Shown here: positions 35,055 through 43,798 of the stretch, piece by piece
Layout: each line of letters begins with the position of its first letter
Numbering within the stretch: the first letter of the stretch is position 1
Source of the DNA: ZC4RG25 sp023428365
GTDB lineage: Bacteria > Pseudomonadota > Alphaproteobacteria > Rhizobiales > Hyphomicrobiaceae
Assembly (NCBI GenBank): GCA_050283925.1
Contig: JBNOAI010000007.1
Location: 276,191 to 340,190 of the forward strand
Reading direction: 5' to 3'
Length of the DNA stretch: 64,000 nucleotides
Translations under genes and position numbers: made by a program
The notes under the pieces: generated by a model
Database searches by the model: none
What the model was told of the DNA's origin: nothing
What the model saw: the letters and a program-made list of their open reading frames with translations, nothing else

Positions 35055-36911
35055 GTGCGGAACGACGTAGTTGATTCCCCGATTGTGACATCCGCTTCTG
35101 GCGAAAGTGCGGGTCGCAGTCCGACGGCGCCAATCCTCTCCGTTGATGATCTTCACATCGCGTTCAAGACGCGAGAGGGCTGGGGCGAGGTCGTGCGAGA
35201 TGTCTCGTTCGACGTCCATGCCGGCGAAACGGTCGCCATGGTCGGCGAGTCGGGGTCTGGCAAAAGCGTCTCGGCGCTGTCGATTTTGAAGCTGCTCCCG
35301 GAACGTCAGACACGCATCGGCGGCCGCATCGAGATTTGTGGACGGGATATCACCGATCTGTCGAACCGCGAGATGATGGACATCCGTGGCCGCGACGTGG
35401 GCGTCATCTTTCAGGAGCCGATGACCAGCCTCAATCCGGTCTACAGCGTCGGCTTCCAGATTACCGAGATGCTTCGCCAGCATCGCAGGATGTCTCAGTC
35501 CGAGGCGTGGGCTGAAGCGCGGCGGCTGCTCGATCTGGTTCGCATCCCGGATGCAGCGCGACGTATCGGTCAGTTCCCGCATGAACTGTCCGGCGGGATG
35601 CGTCAGCGCGTCATGATCGCCATCGCAATGGCCTGTCAGCCGAAGCTGCTGATTGCCGATGAGCCGACGACCGCTCTCGACGTGACGGTGCAGGCGCAGA
35701 TTCTCGATCTGCTGCAATCGCTTCAGAAGGAAATGGGCACCGCAATCCTGTTCATCACGCACGATATGGGCGTGGTGGCGGAAATCGCGGATCGCGTGCT
35801 GGTCATGTGCCGCGGAGACCTGGTTGAAAGCGGACCGACCACCGAGATCTTTGCGGCGCCGAAGCACACCTATACGCAGATGCTGCTCAGCGCCATTCCG
35901 GCGCTCGGCGCGATGACCGGCGAGCCGAGCCCGAAGAAGTTCAGTGTTTCATCCGCTGAACCAGCGCCCGTGCAACCTGAGCCTCAGACTGAACAGCCGG
36001 TTGTCAGCGTGGACAATCTTGTCGTCCGCTTCCCGGTGCGTGGCGGAATGCTCGGCCGGCAGGTGGGCAATGTCCATGCGGTCGAGGACGTTTCGTTCTC
36101 CATCCGTCCGGGAGAAACGCTGTCGCTGGTCGGTGAATCCGGATGCGGTAAGTCCACCACTGGGCGTGCCCTGCTGCGGTTGACGGAGCCGACGAGCGGA
36201 CGCGTCGTCTATCGCGGACAGGATCTGGCCAAGCTCAGCGGTGAAGACCTGCGCAAGGTCCGCAGGCGAATCCAGATGATCTTCCAGGACCCATTTGGTT
36301 CTCTCAATCCGCGCAAGCCCGTTGGTCTCGCCATTTCCGAGCCGATGCGCATCCATGGCATCTCACAGGGCTCGGAGCTGAAGGATCGCACCGCTGATCT
36401 GTTGCAGCGTGTCGGTCTCGATCCGAGTTGGGCATCACGCTTTCCGCACCAGTTCTCCGGCGGTCAGCGCCAGCGCATCTGCATCGCACGCGCATTGGCT
36501 TTGGAGCCTGAAGTCATTGTGGCGGATGAGGCGGTTTCGGCGCTCGACGTGTCGATCAAGGGGCAGATCATCGACCTGCTGATCGATTTGCAGGAGACGA
36601 TGGGGCTCTCGTATCTCTTCATCAGTCATGACATGGCTGTCGTCGAACGGGTCAGCCATCGCGTTGCGGTAATGTATCTTGGAGAGATCGTCGAGACAGG
36701 CACGCGGGCAGCAGTATTCGAACGGCCGAAGCACTCCTATACGCGCAAGCTTCTCTCGGCCGTCCCGATCCCCGATCCGACCCGCCGACGCACCCGCGGC
36801 ATGATGGAGATTGAGGAGCTGAAATCGCCAGTGCGGCCGCTGAATGCAGTAGTACGCACGCGTCCGCTGATCGAGATCGAACCCGGCCACTACGTGCAGA
36901 GCGTGAGCTGA
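35055..36911 (+). CDS. Fused Dpp-type ABC ATPase (DppD-DppF in one chain)
   Basis: The 618-residue protein holds two full ATPase domains. The first has Walker A GESGSGKSV (about residue 65), signature LSGGMRQR and the Walker B region LLIADEPTTALDV. The second, from about residue 315, has GESGCGKSTTGRALL, FSGGQRQR and VIVADEAVSALDV. Each is followed by the oligopeptide-transporter C-terminal segment (HTYTQMLLSAIP, HSYTRKLLSAVPIPDP). Fused DppDF chains are known, for example GsiA-like. The start GTG 35055 has GGAAGGA upstream. It completes the importer and converges on the TetR gene. Confidence 0.93.
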   Translation: MRNDVVDSPIVTSASGESAGRSPTAPILSVDDLHIAFKTREGWGEVVRDVSFDVHAGETVAMVGESGSGKSVSALSILKLLPERQTRIGGRIEICGRDITDLSNREMMDIRGRDVGVIFQEPMTSLNPVYSVGFQITEMLRQHRRMSQSEAWAEARRLLDLVRIPDAARRIGQFPHELSGGMRQRVMIAIAMACQPKLLIADEPTTALDVTVQAQILDLLQSLQKEMGTAILFITHDMGVVAEIADRVLVMCRGDLVESGPTTEIFAAPKHTYTQMLLSAIPALGAMTGEPSPKKFSVSSAEPAPVQPEPQTEQPVVSVDNLVVRFPVRGGMLGRQVGNVHAVEDVSFSIRPGETLSLVGESGCGKSTTGRALLRLTEPTSGRVVYRGQDLAKLSGEDLRKVRRRIQMIFQDPFGSLNPRKPVGLAISEPMRIHGISQGSELKDRTADLLQRVGLDPSWASRFPHQFSGGQRQRICIARALALEPEVIVADEAVSALDVSIKGQIIDLLIDLQETMGLSYLFISHDMAVVERVSHRVAVMYLGEIVETGTRAAVFERPKHSYTRKLLSAVPIPDPTRRRTRGMMEIEELKSPVRPLNAVVRTRPLIEIEPGHYVQSVS

Positions 36912-36928
36912 TCGGTAGCGCACAGACG

Positions 36929-37621
36929 TCAGACGCCGCTTAATAATTTGCCCGTCCGATGACGCTCAGTATTCCCTGGCGCGAGCTTGTTCGGCGAGGC
37001 GTAGGCGGCCTCCACCACGCGCGAGACGGTATGAAAATAATCCGCTAGGCGTTCGATGCTGCCGGCCTCTTGGGTGAACGTCGACGACGTATTGACGATG
37101 CTCGTCAGTAGGAAGGCGATGTCGTCGACAGGGCTGCCGGCCTTTAACTCACCCTTGTCGCGGGCGGTACACACGGCGGTGAGCACGTAATCTTGGACCT
37201 GCGTCGAGAATTCGGTCAACGCCTCACGAGCCGGCGGACTGAGCAGATCGCTCTCGAGGCGAAGGCGGCCGATCAGACTCCACGGCCGCCCGCTAACACT
37301 GCCGCGATTGAACTTGCGATATCGCTCGGCGTTGAAAGCGAGAACGCCGCTCAACTTCTCCGACAGGCTGGTGTCCGGGTTCAGCCAGATCTTGCTTTGT
37401 CGCGTCAGGGCATTTCGAACGTAGTCCTGGACCACTTCCTCAACGAGCTTCTTCTTAGGTCCGAAGTGGTAATGGATGTTCGTCGTGGTTGTGCCAAGCG
37501 CCGTCGCGATGTCTCCATAACTGGCACCGCGAAAGCCTTTGCGGATCAGAAGCTCGGTTGCGACCTTCTTGATCCGTTGGCGCATATCGTTGCCGGCGGT
37601 GTTATCGCGGGACGTTCTCAT
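36929..37621 (-). CDS. TetR-family transcriptional regulator
   Basis: The protein is about 230 residues. The N-terminal helix-turn-helix reads IKKVATELLIRKGFRGASYGDIATALGTTTTNIHYHFGPKK in pieces typical of TetR. The C-terminal domain is helical and not otherwise recognisable. It starts four bases after the MaoC-like stop, so the two form one operon. It probably represses the neighbouring transport or CoA-transferase genes. ATG 37621 is preferred because upstream starts would lie inside the MaoC gene; ATG 37585 is also possible. Confidence 0.88.
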   Translation of the reverse strand: MRTSRDNTAGNDMRQRIKKVATELLIRKGFRGASYGDIATALGTTTTNIHYHFGPKKKLVEEVVQDYVRNALTRQSKIWLNPDTSLSEKLSGVLAFNAERYRKFNRGSVSGRPWSLIGRLRLESDLLSPPAREALTEFSTQVQDYVLTAVCTARDKGELKAGSPVDDIAFLLTSIVNTSSTFTQEAGSIERLADYFHTVSRVVEAAYASPNKLAPGNTERHRTGKLLSGV

Positions 37622-37625
37622 CGGA

Positions 37626-38117
37626 TCAGGTGGTGCCCTCGTTACGGCAGCGTACGAGGAGTTCGGTGCTGCCTTCCTGCACAACGCTGCCGTCCTGCTT
37701 CAGGATCTGCAGGCCCAACGTGACGATGCCGCGGTTGCCACGCTTGGTGAGGCGCCGTTCGTTCACCGTGATCAGGACGTGCATCCGATCGCCGATGAGA
37801 AGAGGAGCGCGGAACTTCCAGTTCCACCCCAGCGATGCGACGCCCATAAGCCGTACGGGACAACGCGTCTTCAGCCCGTCCGCGAGCGACAGGCCGAGAA
37901 GTCCGTGGGCAATGCGACCAGGAAATCCCTGTGCGCGGGCAAATTCATCGTCCATGTGAACGTCGAAGAGATCGCCGGCCAGTCCTGCGAAACCGATCAC
38001 ATGCGCTTCCGTGACCGTCACACCCGCTGTCGTGAAGTGATCGCCGATCTCGACGTCCTCGTACCAATATTCACCCGCCTTCAATTCGCGGCCACTTGCT
38101 TCGGCTGTGGTTGCCAT
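37626..38117 (-). CDS. MaoC-like (R)-specific enoyl-CoA hydratase/dehydratase
   Basis: The 163-residue hotdog-fold protein contains the hydratase motif FAGLAGDLFDVHMDDEFA (catalytic Asp/His) and GFPGRIAHGLLGLSLADGL. These are characteristic of MaoC/PhaJ-type enoyl-CoA hydratases and related acyl dehydratases. ATG 38117 has GGAG about ten bases upstream and is preferred to 38153. It is divergent from a CoA-transferase, with about 160 bases between the starts, suggesting a shared acyl-CoA pathway under the co-transcribed TetR regulator. Confidence 0.87.
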   Translation of the reverse strand: MATTAEASGRELKAGEYWYEDVEIGDHFTTAGVTVTEAHVIGFAGLAGDLFDVHMDDEFARAQGFPGRIAHGLLGLSLADGLKTRCPVRLMGVASLGWNWKFRAPLLIGDRMHVLITVNERRLTKRGNRGIVTLGLQILKQDGSVVQEGSTELLVRCRNEGTT

Positions 38118-38278
38118 TTGGACGTCGTCTCCTGCTCGTTGCGCATGTCGCATGGTTTCTTTGTCGACACCATATTACTTACTTACTACTCAGTAAAACG
38201 GATTGACTCATTGTCATCCGAAAGCCAGGATGCGGCGCAAAATCGGCCAGGGCTGATGTCTATTTGGAGGACCAGGTG

Positions 38279-39883
38279 GTGAGGGTCATTTCTGTTGAGC
38301 AGGCTGTATCGCTCGTGCGGGACGGCGATACGGTTGTGATCGGGGGGTCCGGTGGCGGCCACTCGGTGCCGGAAACTTTGATGGCAGCGCTCGGCCAGCG
38401 TTTCCGCGAAACCGGCCATCCGAATCAGATCACCTCACTGCATCCTGTGGGTCTCGGAGATCGTGACAAGCGCGGTGCCGGGCACTTCGCGCAGGAAGGT
38501 ATGCTGAAGCGGATCATCTGCGGCACATACGTGGATTCCCCGCCGATTTCCGACATGGCTGCTGCTGATAAGATCGAGGCCTATACGCTGCCTCAAGGCG
38601 CGTTGTCGCAAATGATGCGCGATCTGGCCGCTGGACGCCCGGGGCTGTTCACGAAAACGGGGCTCCACACGCTGGTCGATCCGCGCCATGGCGGCGGCAA
38701 GCAGAGCCCACGCACCAAGGAAGACCTTGTCGAACTCGTCGAGCTGAAGGGCGAGGAGTGGCTGTTCTACAAGCCGATCAAGATTGACGTCGCGTTCCTG
38801 CGCGGCACGACGGCCGACGAAGACGGCAACGTCACCATGGAGCAGGAAGCCGTCTATGGTGAGATGATCTCCATGGCGCAGGCGACGCGCCGTGCCGGAG
38901 GCGTGGTGATTGTCCAGGTGAAGCGGATGGCGAACCGCGGCACGCTGCCCGGCAAGCAGGTCAAGATTCCGGGTATGCTGGTCGACTTCGTGGTCGTCGA
39001 TCCGTCACAGCGGCAGACCTATGGCACCGAGTATTCGCCGTCGTTCGCGGGCGAACTACGGGAGCCGATGTCGTCGTTCCAGCCTCTGCCGCTGGATCCG
39101 CGCAAGGTCGTTGCTCGTCGCGGAACGCTGGAAATCTTCCCTGGTGCAGTCTGTAACCTGGGTTCGGGCATCTCGACGGGAATCGGTACGGTTGGCGCGG
39201 AAGAGCGTATCCTCGATCATATCGTCCTCACCAACGAGCAGGGGTTGATCGGCGGTGCGCCGGCTGTCGGCCACGAGGCTGGCGCCGCGCGCAACTACTG
39301 GGCGATGATCGACCAGCCGTATCAGTTCGATTTCTATGACGGTGGTGGTCTCGACATCGCGTTCCTGTCGTTCGCTCAGGTCGACGCGAAGGGTAACGTC
39401 AATATCAGTCGCTTCGATGGACGGATCGTGGGTATTGGCGGCTTCGTCAACATCAGCCAGAACGCGCGCAAGGTGGTGTTCGGTGGCACGTTCACAGCCG
39501 GTGGCCTGCAGATGAGCTGGCCGGGCGGCAAAACGGAGATCGCGCGCGAGGGCAAGCACCGCAAGTTCCTCGGCGAGGTCGAGCAGCTTTCGTATAACGG
39601 CGCCTACGGTTGGGAGCGCGGTCAGGAAGTGCTCTACGTGACGGAGCGCGCGGTGTTCCGTCGGACCGCTGAAGGCCTGGAGCTGATCGAAGTTGCGCCG
39701 GGCATCAATGTCGAGCGGGATATCCTGGCGCATATGGCGTTCAAGCCGAAGATCGCGGACAATTGCCGTGAGATGGATGCTCGGCTGTTCAAGCCTGAGC
39801 CTATGAACCTGGCGGCAGAGCTGGCAAAGAAAGCGCCGCAGCCGCGCTCTGAGCGCGTGGCGGAGTGGCTGAAGGCGAACTAA
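38279..39883 (+). CDS. Family I CoA-transferase (acetate/propionate CoA-transferase type, single chain)
   Basis: The roughly 534-residue protein fuses the alpha and beta halves of a family I CoA-transferase, like YdiF or propionate CoA-transferase. The alpha half has VIGGSGGGHSVPETLMAAL. The beta half has FPGAVCNLGSGISTGIG and the catalytic glutamate in LTNEQGLIGGAP, followed by GGLDIAFLSFAQVDAKGNVN. It moves CoA between short acids. A GGAGG ribosome site at 38266-38270 favours GTG 38279 (or 38276) as the start rather than TTG 38264, which overlaps that site. A terminator hairpin follows. It is divergent from the MaoC/TetR operon. Confidence 0.92.
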   Translation: MRVISVEQAVSLVRDGDTVVIGGSGGGHSVPETLMAALGQRFRETGHPNQITSLHPVGLGDRDKRGAGHFAQEGMLKRIICGTYVDSPPISDMAAADKIEAYTLPQGALSQMMRDLAAGRPGLFTKTGLHTLVDPRHGGGKQSPRTKEDLVELVELKGEEWLFYKPIKIDVAFLRGTTADEDGNVTMEQEAVYGEMISMAQATRRAGGVVIVQVKRMANRGTLPGKQVKIPGMLVDFVVVDPSQRQTYGTEYSPSFAGELREPMSSFQPLPLDPRKVVARRGTLEIFPGAVCNLGSGISTGIGTVGAEERILDHIVLTNEQGLIGGAPAVGHEAGAARNYWAMIDQPYQFDFYDGGGLDIAFLSFAQVDAKGNVNISRFDGRIVGIGGFVNISQNARKVVFGGTFTAGGLQMSWPGGKTEIAREGKHRKFLGEVEQLSYNGAYGWERGQEVLYVTERAVFRRTAEGLELIEVAPGINVERDILAHMAFKPKIADNCREMDARLFKPEPMNLAAELAKKAPQPRSERVAEWLKAN

Positions 39884-39908
39884 GCCTCAGATATCACTCA
39901 GAATGTTG

Positions 39909-39948
39909 AACGGCCAAGTCGCAATGAGCAACTTGGCCGTTTTCGTTT
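39909..39948 (+). terminator. Rho-independent terminator after the CoA-transferase
   Basis: AACGGCCAAGT (39909-39919) pairs perfectly with ACTTGGCCGTT (39931-39941) across an 11-base loop and runs into TTCGTTT. It closes the CoA-transferase transcript before the channel gene. Confidence 0.8.
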
Positions 39949-40122
39949 GATGCTGCCTAAATCCTATCCAAGACCTCCGGATAACATGCAGATCACTGTC
40001 TGACTGTGTCCCTTTTGCTGATCGCAAGGCGGCGGGGCTGTTGTAAATGATCGGGCTGCGGATGCTGGCGGTGTGCCAGACCTTGAAGTGGAACGTGGTG
40101 TCGGTGTTCGGGGGCAAGTGTT

Positions 40123-42483
40123 ATGCGGGGCGGCCTCGTTTCCTTGCGCGGAGCAGATGACTGCGGGCGCTTATCAAGTTGGCGCATTCAGAATCTGCTC
40201 GCACTGGCGTTTGTCACACTGAGCATCCTCTCCGCGATGCACCGTCCAGCACACGCCAAGGAGGCGCAGGCTGCTGACGGGCCGCCGCTCGATATCGCTA
40301 TTCTCATCAGTTCGAGAAACGACGTCTGCTACGATCCCGGCGATGTTGCCGCGATCAAGCGTTTTTCGACGCTCGTGCGAGACCGTCTCAATAGAGGCGG
40401 GGGCATCGGCGGGCGGAGGATTGTTCTTAAATTTCTCGATGATGAGCGGGAAGCGTACAAGACGGTCGCTAACGTTCGCTCGGCAGTGAGCAATCCGGAC
40501 ACGCTGGCGATTGTCGGCCTCTCGAATTCCAATCGCGCGAAGGAGGTGTTCGATACCCTCGGCGACGATATTCGGAAGAGCAGGATACCTTTTCTCTCCG
40601 ACATTACTGTCAACAGTATCTTTGAGAATTCGCCAAATGTGCTGACGATGCGCGCGTCGCAGGATGCTGACCGCGTCCCGGTTATGACACAGTTCATTAT
40701 GGCCGGAAATTATGCGCGGCCCGCATTTGTCGGCCTGTCCGATATGGTTTTCAGCGCGTCGTTCGGAGATGGACTCAAGGAGACCCTCGGCGCGAATGGC
40801 TTGGTCGCCGACCATCGTTTGCAGTTGGTCAACGATGCGATTGTCCCCGATGAGGTGTCGGCCATGGTGGCGGACCTCAAGGCCAAGCAGCCGGATCTCT
40901 TGATCATGAGTATCGGCAGTCGCCGGCTCGTCGAGGTCGCGAAGCAGCTCATGGAGGCGGGAGTTGCGCCGGCGCTGTTCGTCACCGGACGTATCGATGC
41001 GTTGCCGCCTGAATTTACCAGTGCCTATCCGAATTCGATCTATCAGCTTGCCTGGGACCGCCTGCCTGAACTCTACAGTGATCGACTGAGAAGTGTCATC
41101 GATCGCGATGCACCGGAAGCGTGGGTTCTGGAAGGCCGCAAGATCGACAAGGCGCCAGGATGGGCCAAGGGCGAGTGCACCCCGCGGCCGGAAAATGATG
41201 ATCCGGATCCCCTGACCGATGCGAATATGCGCGCGATCGGCGTCGGAACCCAGTTCGCGGATATGGTCGCGCTGATTGCCGCGACGGCGCGGACCGCACC
41301 GGTAAGGGATATCGCCAGCCTGCGCACTCATGTGATGAAGGAACTCACGACGACCTATGCGTCGGGCCGGGGAGCATTCAAGGGTGCCTTCGAAAACTGG
41401 TCGTTCGATTCTGTGTCGCGGTCCGCATCGCGTACGCCGTTCATCGTCATGTTGCCACGCGGTTTGGGCCGGACTCAGCTTGCGCCGATCCAGTTCGTCC
41501 GTTTGAGAGATGGCCTCCTGCGCCGCGTGAATACGCTGTATCTGGATATCGACATGATCCGGGCGCAGCGTGTCGAGGACAGCCAGAAGACGTTTTTTGC
41601 CGAGTTCTACCTGTCAATGCGCGCGAACGAGACGGCGTCCATCGAGCAGCTTGAATTCACAAACGCCTATCTCGATCCTGAGACCAACAGCCGCCAGATA
41701 TCGATCGATGTGCTCCACAATGGCGGAGACAGCGATGCTTATCCTTACAGCATGAAGATCTACAAGGTGGCGGGCCGGTTCGTCTTCGATCCCGATCTGT
41801 CCAATTATCCCTTCGACACGCAGCGCTTTTCCATCGATCTCCAGCCGAAACGCGGCGATGCGCCGTTCATCGTTCAGCCGCCGCCGCTATCGCTGCGCGA
41901 CAGGCAGATCGAGACGGATGGCTGGGAACAAAAAAGCCAGTATGTTGGCTACGATGAGGATTTCATCCCGTTGCTCGATGCCTACACTCATCAGCCGAGT
42001 GTCGTACCCTTCTATAAGGCGAGTTATGTCTGGCTGATGAATCGACAAACGACGGATTACGTGTTCCGCGTCATCGTCCCGCTCGCGTTCATTCTGATCG
42101 TCGCCTATCTATCGATTTTCATTCCCTCGACGCACTTCGAGGCCATCGTCACGATCCAGGTGACGGCTTTGCTTTCGGCGGTGGCGCTCTATCTGGCGAT
42201 CCCACAGCTCGGCTCGGATGCGGCCACGCTTTCAGATCGCCTGTTCGTTTTCGATTACATGATGGTCAGTTTCATGATCGTCATATCGATATTGCGGATC
42301 AATAAACACGTGGCCAATCGAAAATGGCTCTTCCACCTTCTGGGTACGATTCACGTCGTGGCGGTCCCAATCATGGTGATCCTGACCGGATACTATGTCT
42401 ATTATTTAAGCCTGGGTGGACAGTCGTTGGATATCAGCGAGCTGATCGCAAAAATGCGATCAGCTCTTGCGTTCCAAAGTTAG
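40123..42483 (+). CDS. Periplasmic-binding-protein domain fused to a pentameric ligand-gated ion channel
   Basis: The 786-residue protein has three parts. A signal peptide (cleavage near AHA-K, residue 45) leads into a type I periplasmic-binding fold (about 55-445), recognisable by ILISSRNDVCYDPGDVAAIK, RIVLKFLDDEREAYK and LAIVGLSNSNRAKEVF. A beta-rich domain (about 455-640) carries the Pro-loop signature DLSNYPFDTQ (P563 to Q567). Four membrane helices follow. M1 has FRVIVPLAFILIVAYLS, and M2 starts at E673 (EAIVTIQVTALLSAVALYL) and aligns with GLIC: Glu at -2', Thr at 2' and 6', Leu at 9'. M3 and M4 follow, with a short M3-M4 loop. By family knowledge it is an inner-membrane channel with an extracellular (periplasmic) ligand domain, and Glu -2' predicts cation selectivity. 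It stands alone between convergent or unrelated genes. Confidence 0.88.
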   Translation: MRGGLVSLRGADDCGRLSSWRIQNLLALAFVTLSILSAMHRPAHAKEAQAADGPPLDIAILISSRNDVCYDPGDVAAIKRFSTLVRDRLNRGGGIGGRRIVLKFLDDEREAYKTVANVRSAVSNPDTLAIVGLSNSNRAKEVFDTLGDDIRKSRIPFLSDITVNSIFENSPNVLTMRASQDADRVPVMTQFIMAGNYARPAFVGLSDMVFSASFGDGLKETLGANGLVADHRLQLVNDAIVPDEVSAMVADLKAKQPDLLIMSIGSRRLVEVAKQLMEAGVAPALFVTGRIDALPPEFTSAYPNSIYQLAWDRLPELYSDRLRSVIDRDAPEAWVLEGRKIDKAPGWAKGECTPRPENDDPDPLTDANMRAIGVGTQFADMVALIAATARTAPVRDIASLRTHVMKELTTTYASGRGAFKGAFENWSFDSVSRSASRTPFIVMLPRGLGRTQLAPIQFVRLRDGLLRRVNTLYLDIDMIRAQRVEDSQKTFFAEFYLSMRANETASIEQLEFTNAYLDPETNSRQISIDVLHNGGDSDAYPYSMKIYKVAGRFVFDPDLSNYPFDTQRFSIDLQPKRGDAPFIVQPPPLSLRDRQIETDGWEQKSQYVGYDEDFIPLLDAYTHQPSVVPFYKASYVWLMNRQTTDYVFRVIVPLAFILIVAYLSIFIPSTHFEAIVTIQVTALLSAVALYLAIPQLGSDAATLSDRLFVFDYMMVSFMIVISILRINKHVANRKWLFHLLGTIHVVAVPIMVILTGYYVYYLSLGGQSLDISELIAKMRSALAFQS

Positions 42484-42492
42484 GGCATAAGA

Positions 42493-43629
42493 TCAATCCC
42501 AGCTCAGCGCGCCGCCGTTCTGGTATTCGATGACGCGCGTCTCGAAGAAGTTCTTTTCCTTCTTCAGGTCCATCGCCTCCGACATCCACGGGAATGGATT
42601 TTCCGTATCCTTGAACACCGGAGCCAGGCCGATCTGCGCGCAGCGGCGATTGGCGATGAAGTGCATGTATTGTTCGCACAGCGCCGCGTTGAGGCCGAGG
42701 AAGCCACGGGGCATCGTATCGCGGCCATAAGCGGCTTCCAGTTCAGCGGCCTCGCGCAGCATGCCGCGAATTTCTTCCTGGAACGCCTTGGTCCAGAGGT
42801 GCGGGTTTTCGGCCTTGATCTGGTTGATGACGTCGATGCCGAAGTTCAGATGGATACTCTCGTCGCGCAGGATGTACTGATACTGTTCGGCGATGCCGAC
42901 CATCTTGTTGCGACGGCCCAGCGACAGGATCTGCGCGAAACCGGTGTAGAACCACATGCCTTCGAATACGACGTAGAACGCCACGAGATCCTTGAGGAAG
43001 GACTGGTCCGCTTCCGGTGTACCCGTCGCGAAGTTGGCATCGTCGAGGTTCTTGGTGTGCTTCAGCGCCCACGCGGCTTTGTCGGTGATCGACGGCACCT
43101 CGCGGTACATGTTGAACAGCTCGCCCTCATCCAGGCCGAGGCTTTCGACGATGTACTGGAAGGTGTGCGTGTGCACGGCTTCCTCGAACGCCTGACGCAG
43201 CAGGTACTGACGGCATTCCGGGTTGGTAAGGTGACGATAGATCGCCAGCACGATGTTGTTCGCGACCAGTGATTCCGATGCGGCGAAGAAACCAAGATTG
43301 CGTTTGATGGCGCGGCGCTCATCGTCAGTCAGGCCGTCGCGCGACTTCCATAGCGCGATATCGGCCTGCATGGAAACTTCGGTCGGCATCCAGTGATTGT
43401 TGCAGCCTGCGAGATACTTCTCCCAGGCCCAGGTGTACTTCAGCGGCAGGAGTTGGTTCACGTCGGCGCGGCAATTGATCATACGCTTGTCGTCGACGGA
43501 GACGCGCGCTGCGCCGCGATCAATTTCTCCTAAGCCGGTTGAGTCAGCGGGCACAGCCGGAGCTTTAATTGGCTGCTTGCGCAGTGCCGGATTGTTTGCG
43601 GGCGTGGCTGGTTCGGACCAGTCGAGCAT
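42493..43629 (-). CDS. nrdB: Ribonucleoside-diphosphate reductase beta subunit, class I
   Basis: The 378-residue radical subunit has the diiron and radical-site blocks of class I NrdB: ETRVIEYQ near the end, FFAASESLVANNIV, YLLRQAFEEAVHTHTFQYIVESL and the carboxylate-rich YQYILRDESIHLNFGIDVIN. ATG 43629 has GGAG about eight bases upstream on the minus strand; the 43656 start lacks one. It lies downstream of nrdA in the same direction and should depend on the riboswitch-controlled nrdA transcript, unless the intervening repeat ends it. Confidence 0.94.
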   Translation of the reverse strand: MLDWSEPATPANNPALRKQPIKAPAVPADSTGLGEIDRGAARVSVDDKRMINCRADVNQLLPLKYTWAWEKYLAGCNNHWMPTEVSMQADIALWKSRDGLTDDERRAIKRNLGFFAASESLVANNIVLAIYRHLTNPECRQYLLRQAFEEAVHTHTFQYIVESLGLDEGELFNMYREVPSITDKAAWALKHTKNLDDANFATGTPEADQSFLKDLVAFYVVFEGMWFYTGFAQILSLGRRNKMVGIAEQYQYILRDESIHLNFGIDVINQIKAENPHLWTKAFQEEIRGMLREAAELEAAYGRDTMPRGFLGLNAALCEQYMHFIANRRCAQIGLAPVFKDTENPFPWMSEAMDLKKEKNFFETRVIEYQNGGALSWD

Positions 43630-43675
43630 CGAGTATTCTCCAGGATATAATCGCAATTCAAAGTAAGGAATTCAT

Positions 43676-43796
43676 CGCCTCCCATGGTGGGAGAGGGATG
43701 GAGCACAAGGGAAAACCGCGTTGGTTCGCCTTTCGTCGCTCCAACCCTCGCCCGTGCTGCACTCAAAAGGGGGGGAGGGGATGCAGCATTCGCGCG
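43676..43796. repeat. GC-rich inverted-repeat element between nrdA and nrdB
   Basis: The 169-base gap between nrdA and nrdB holds C/G-rich runs with local palindromes. CCTCCCATGGTGGGAGAGG lies near 43678-43696, and a CCAACCCTCGCCC / GGGGGGGAGGGG pair lies nearer nrdA. The layout resembles the short palindromic intergenic repeats common in alphaproteobacterial chromosomes. It may act as an mRNA processing or stability site between the two subunit genes. No second copy is visible in this window. Confidence 0.4.
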
Positions 43797-43798
43797 AG

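Noticed and set aside
34590..35867. 425-codon minus-strand frame across dppC and the fused ATPase
   Set aside because: It is antisense to two well-supported genes and rich in His/Arg/Asp, as expected from reverse-complement GC-rich coding sequence.
38264..38278. TTG 38264 as the CoA-transferase start
   Set aside because: The GGAGG ribosome site lies within those first codons, so the downstream GTG is a better start.
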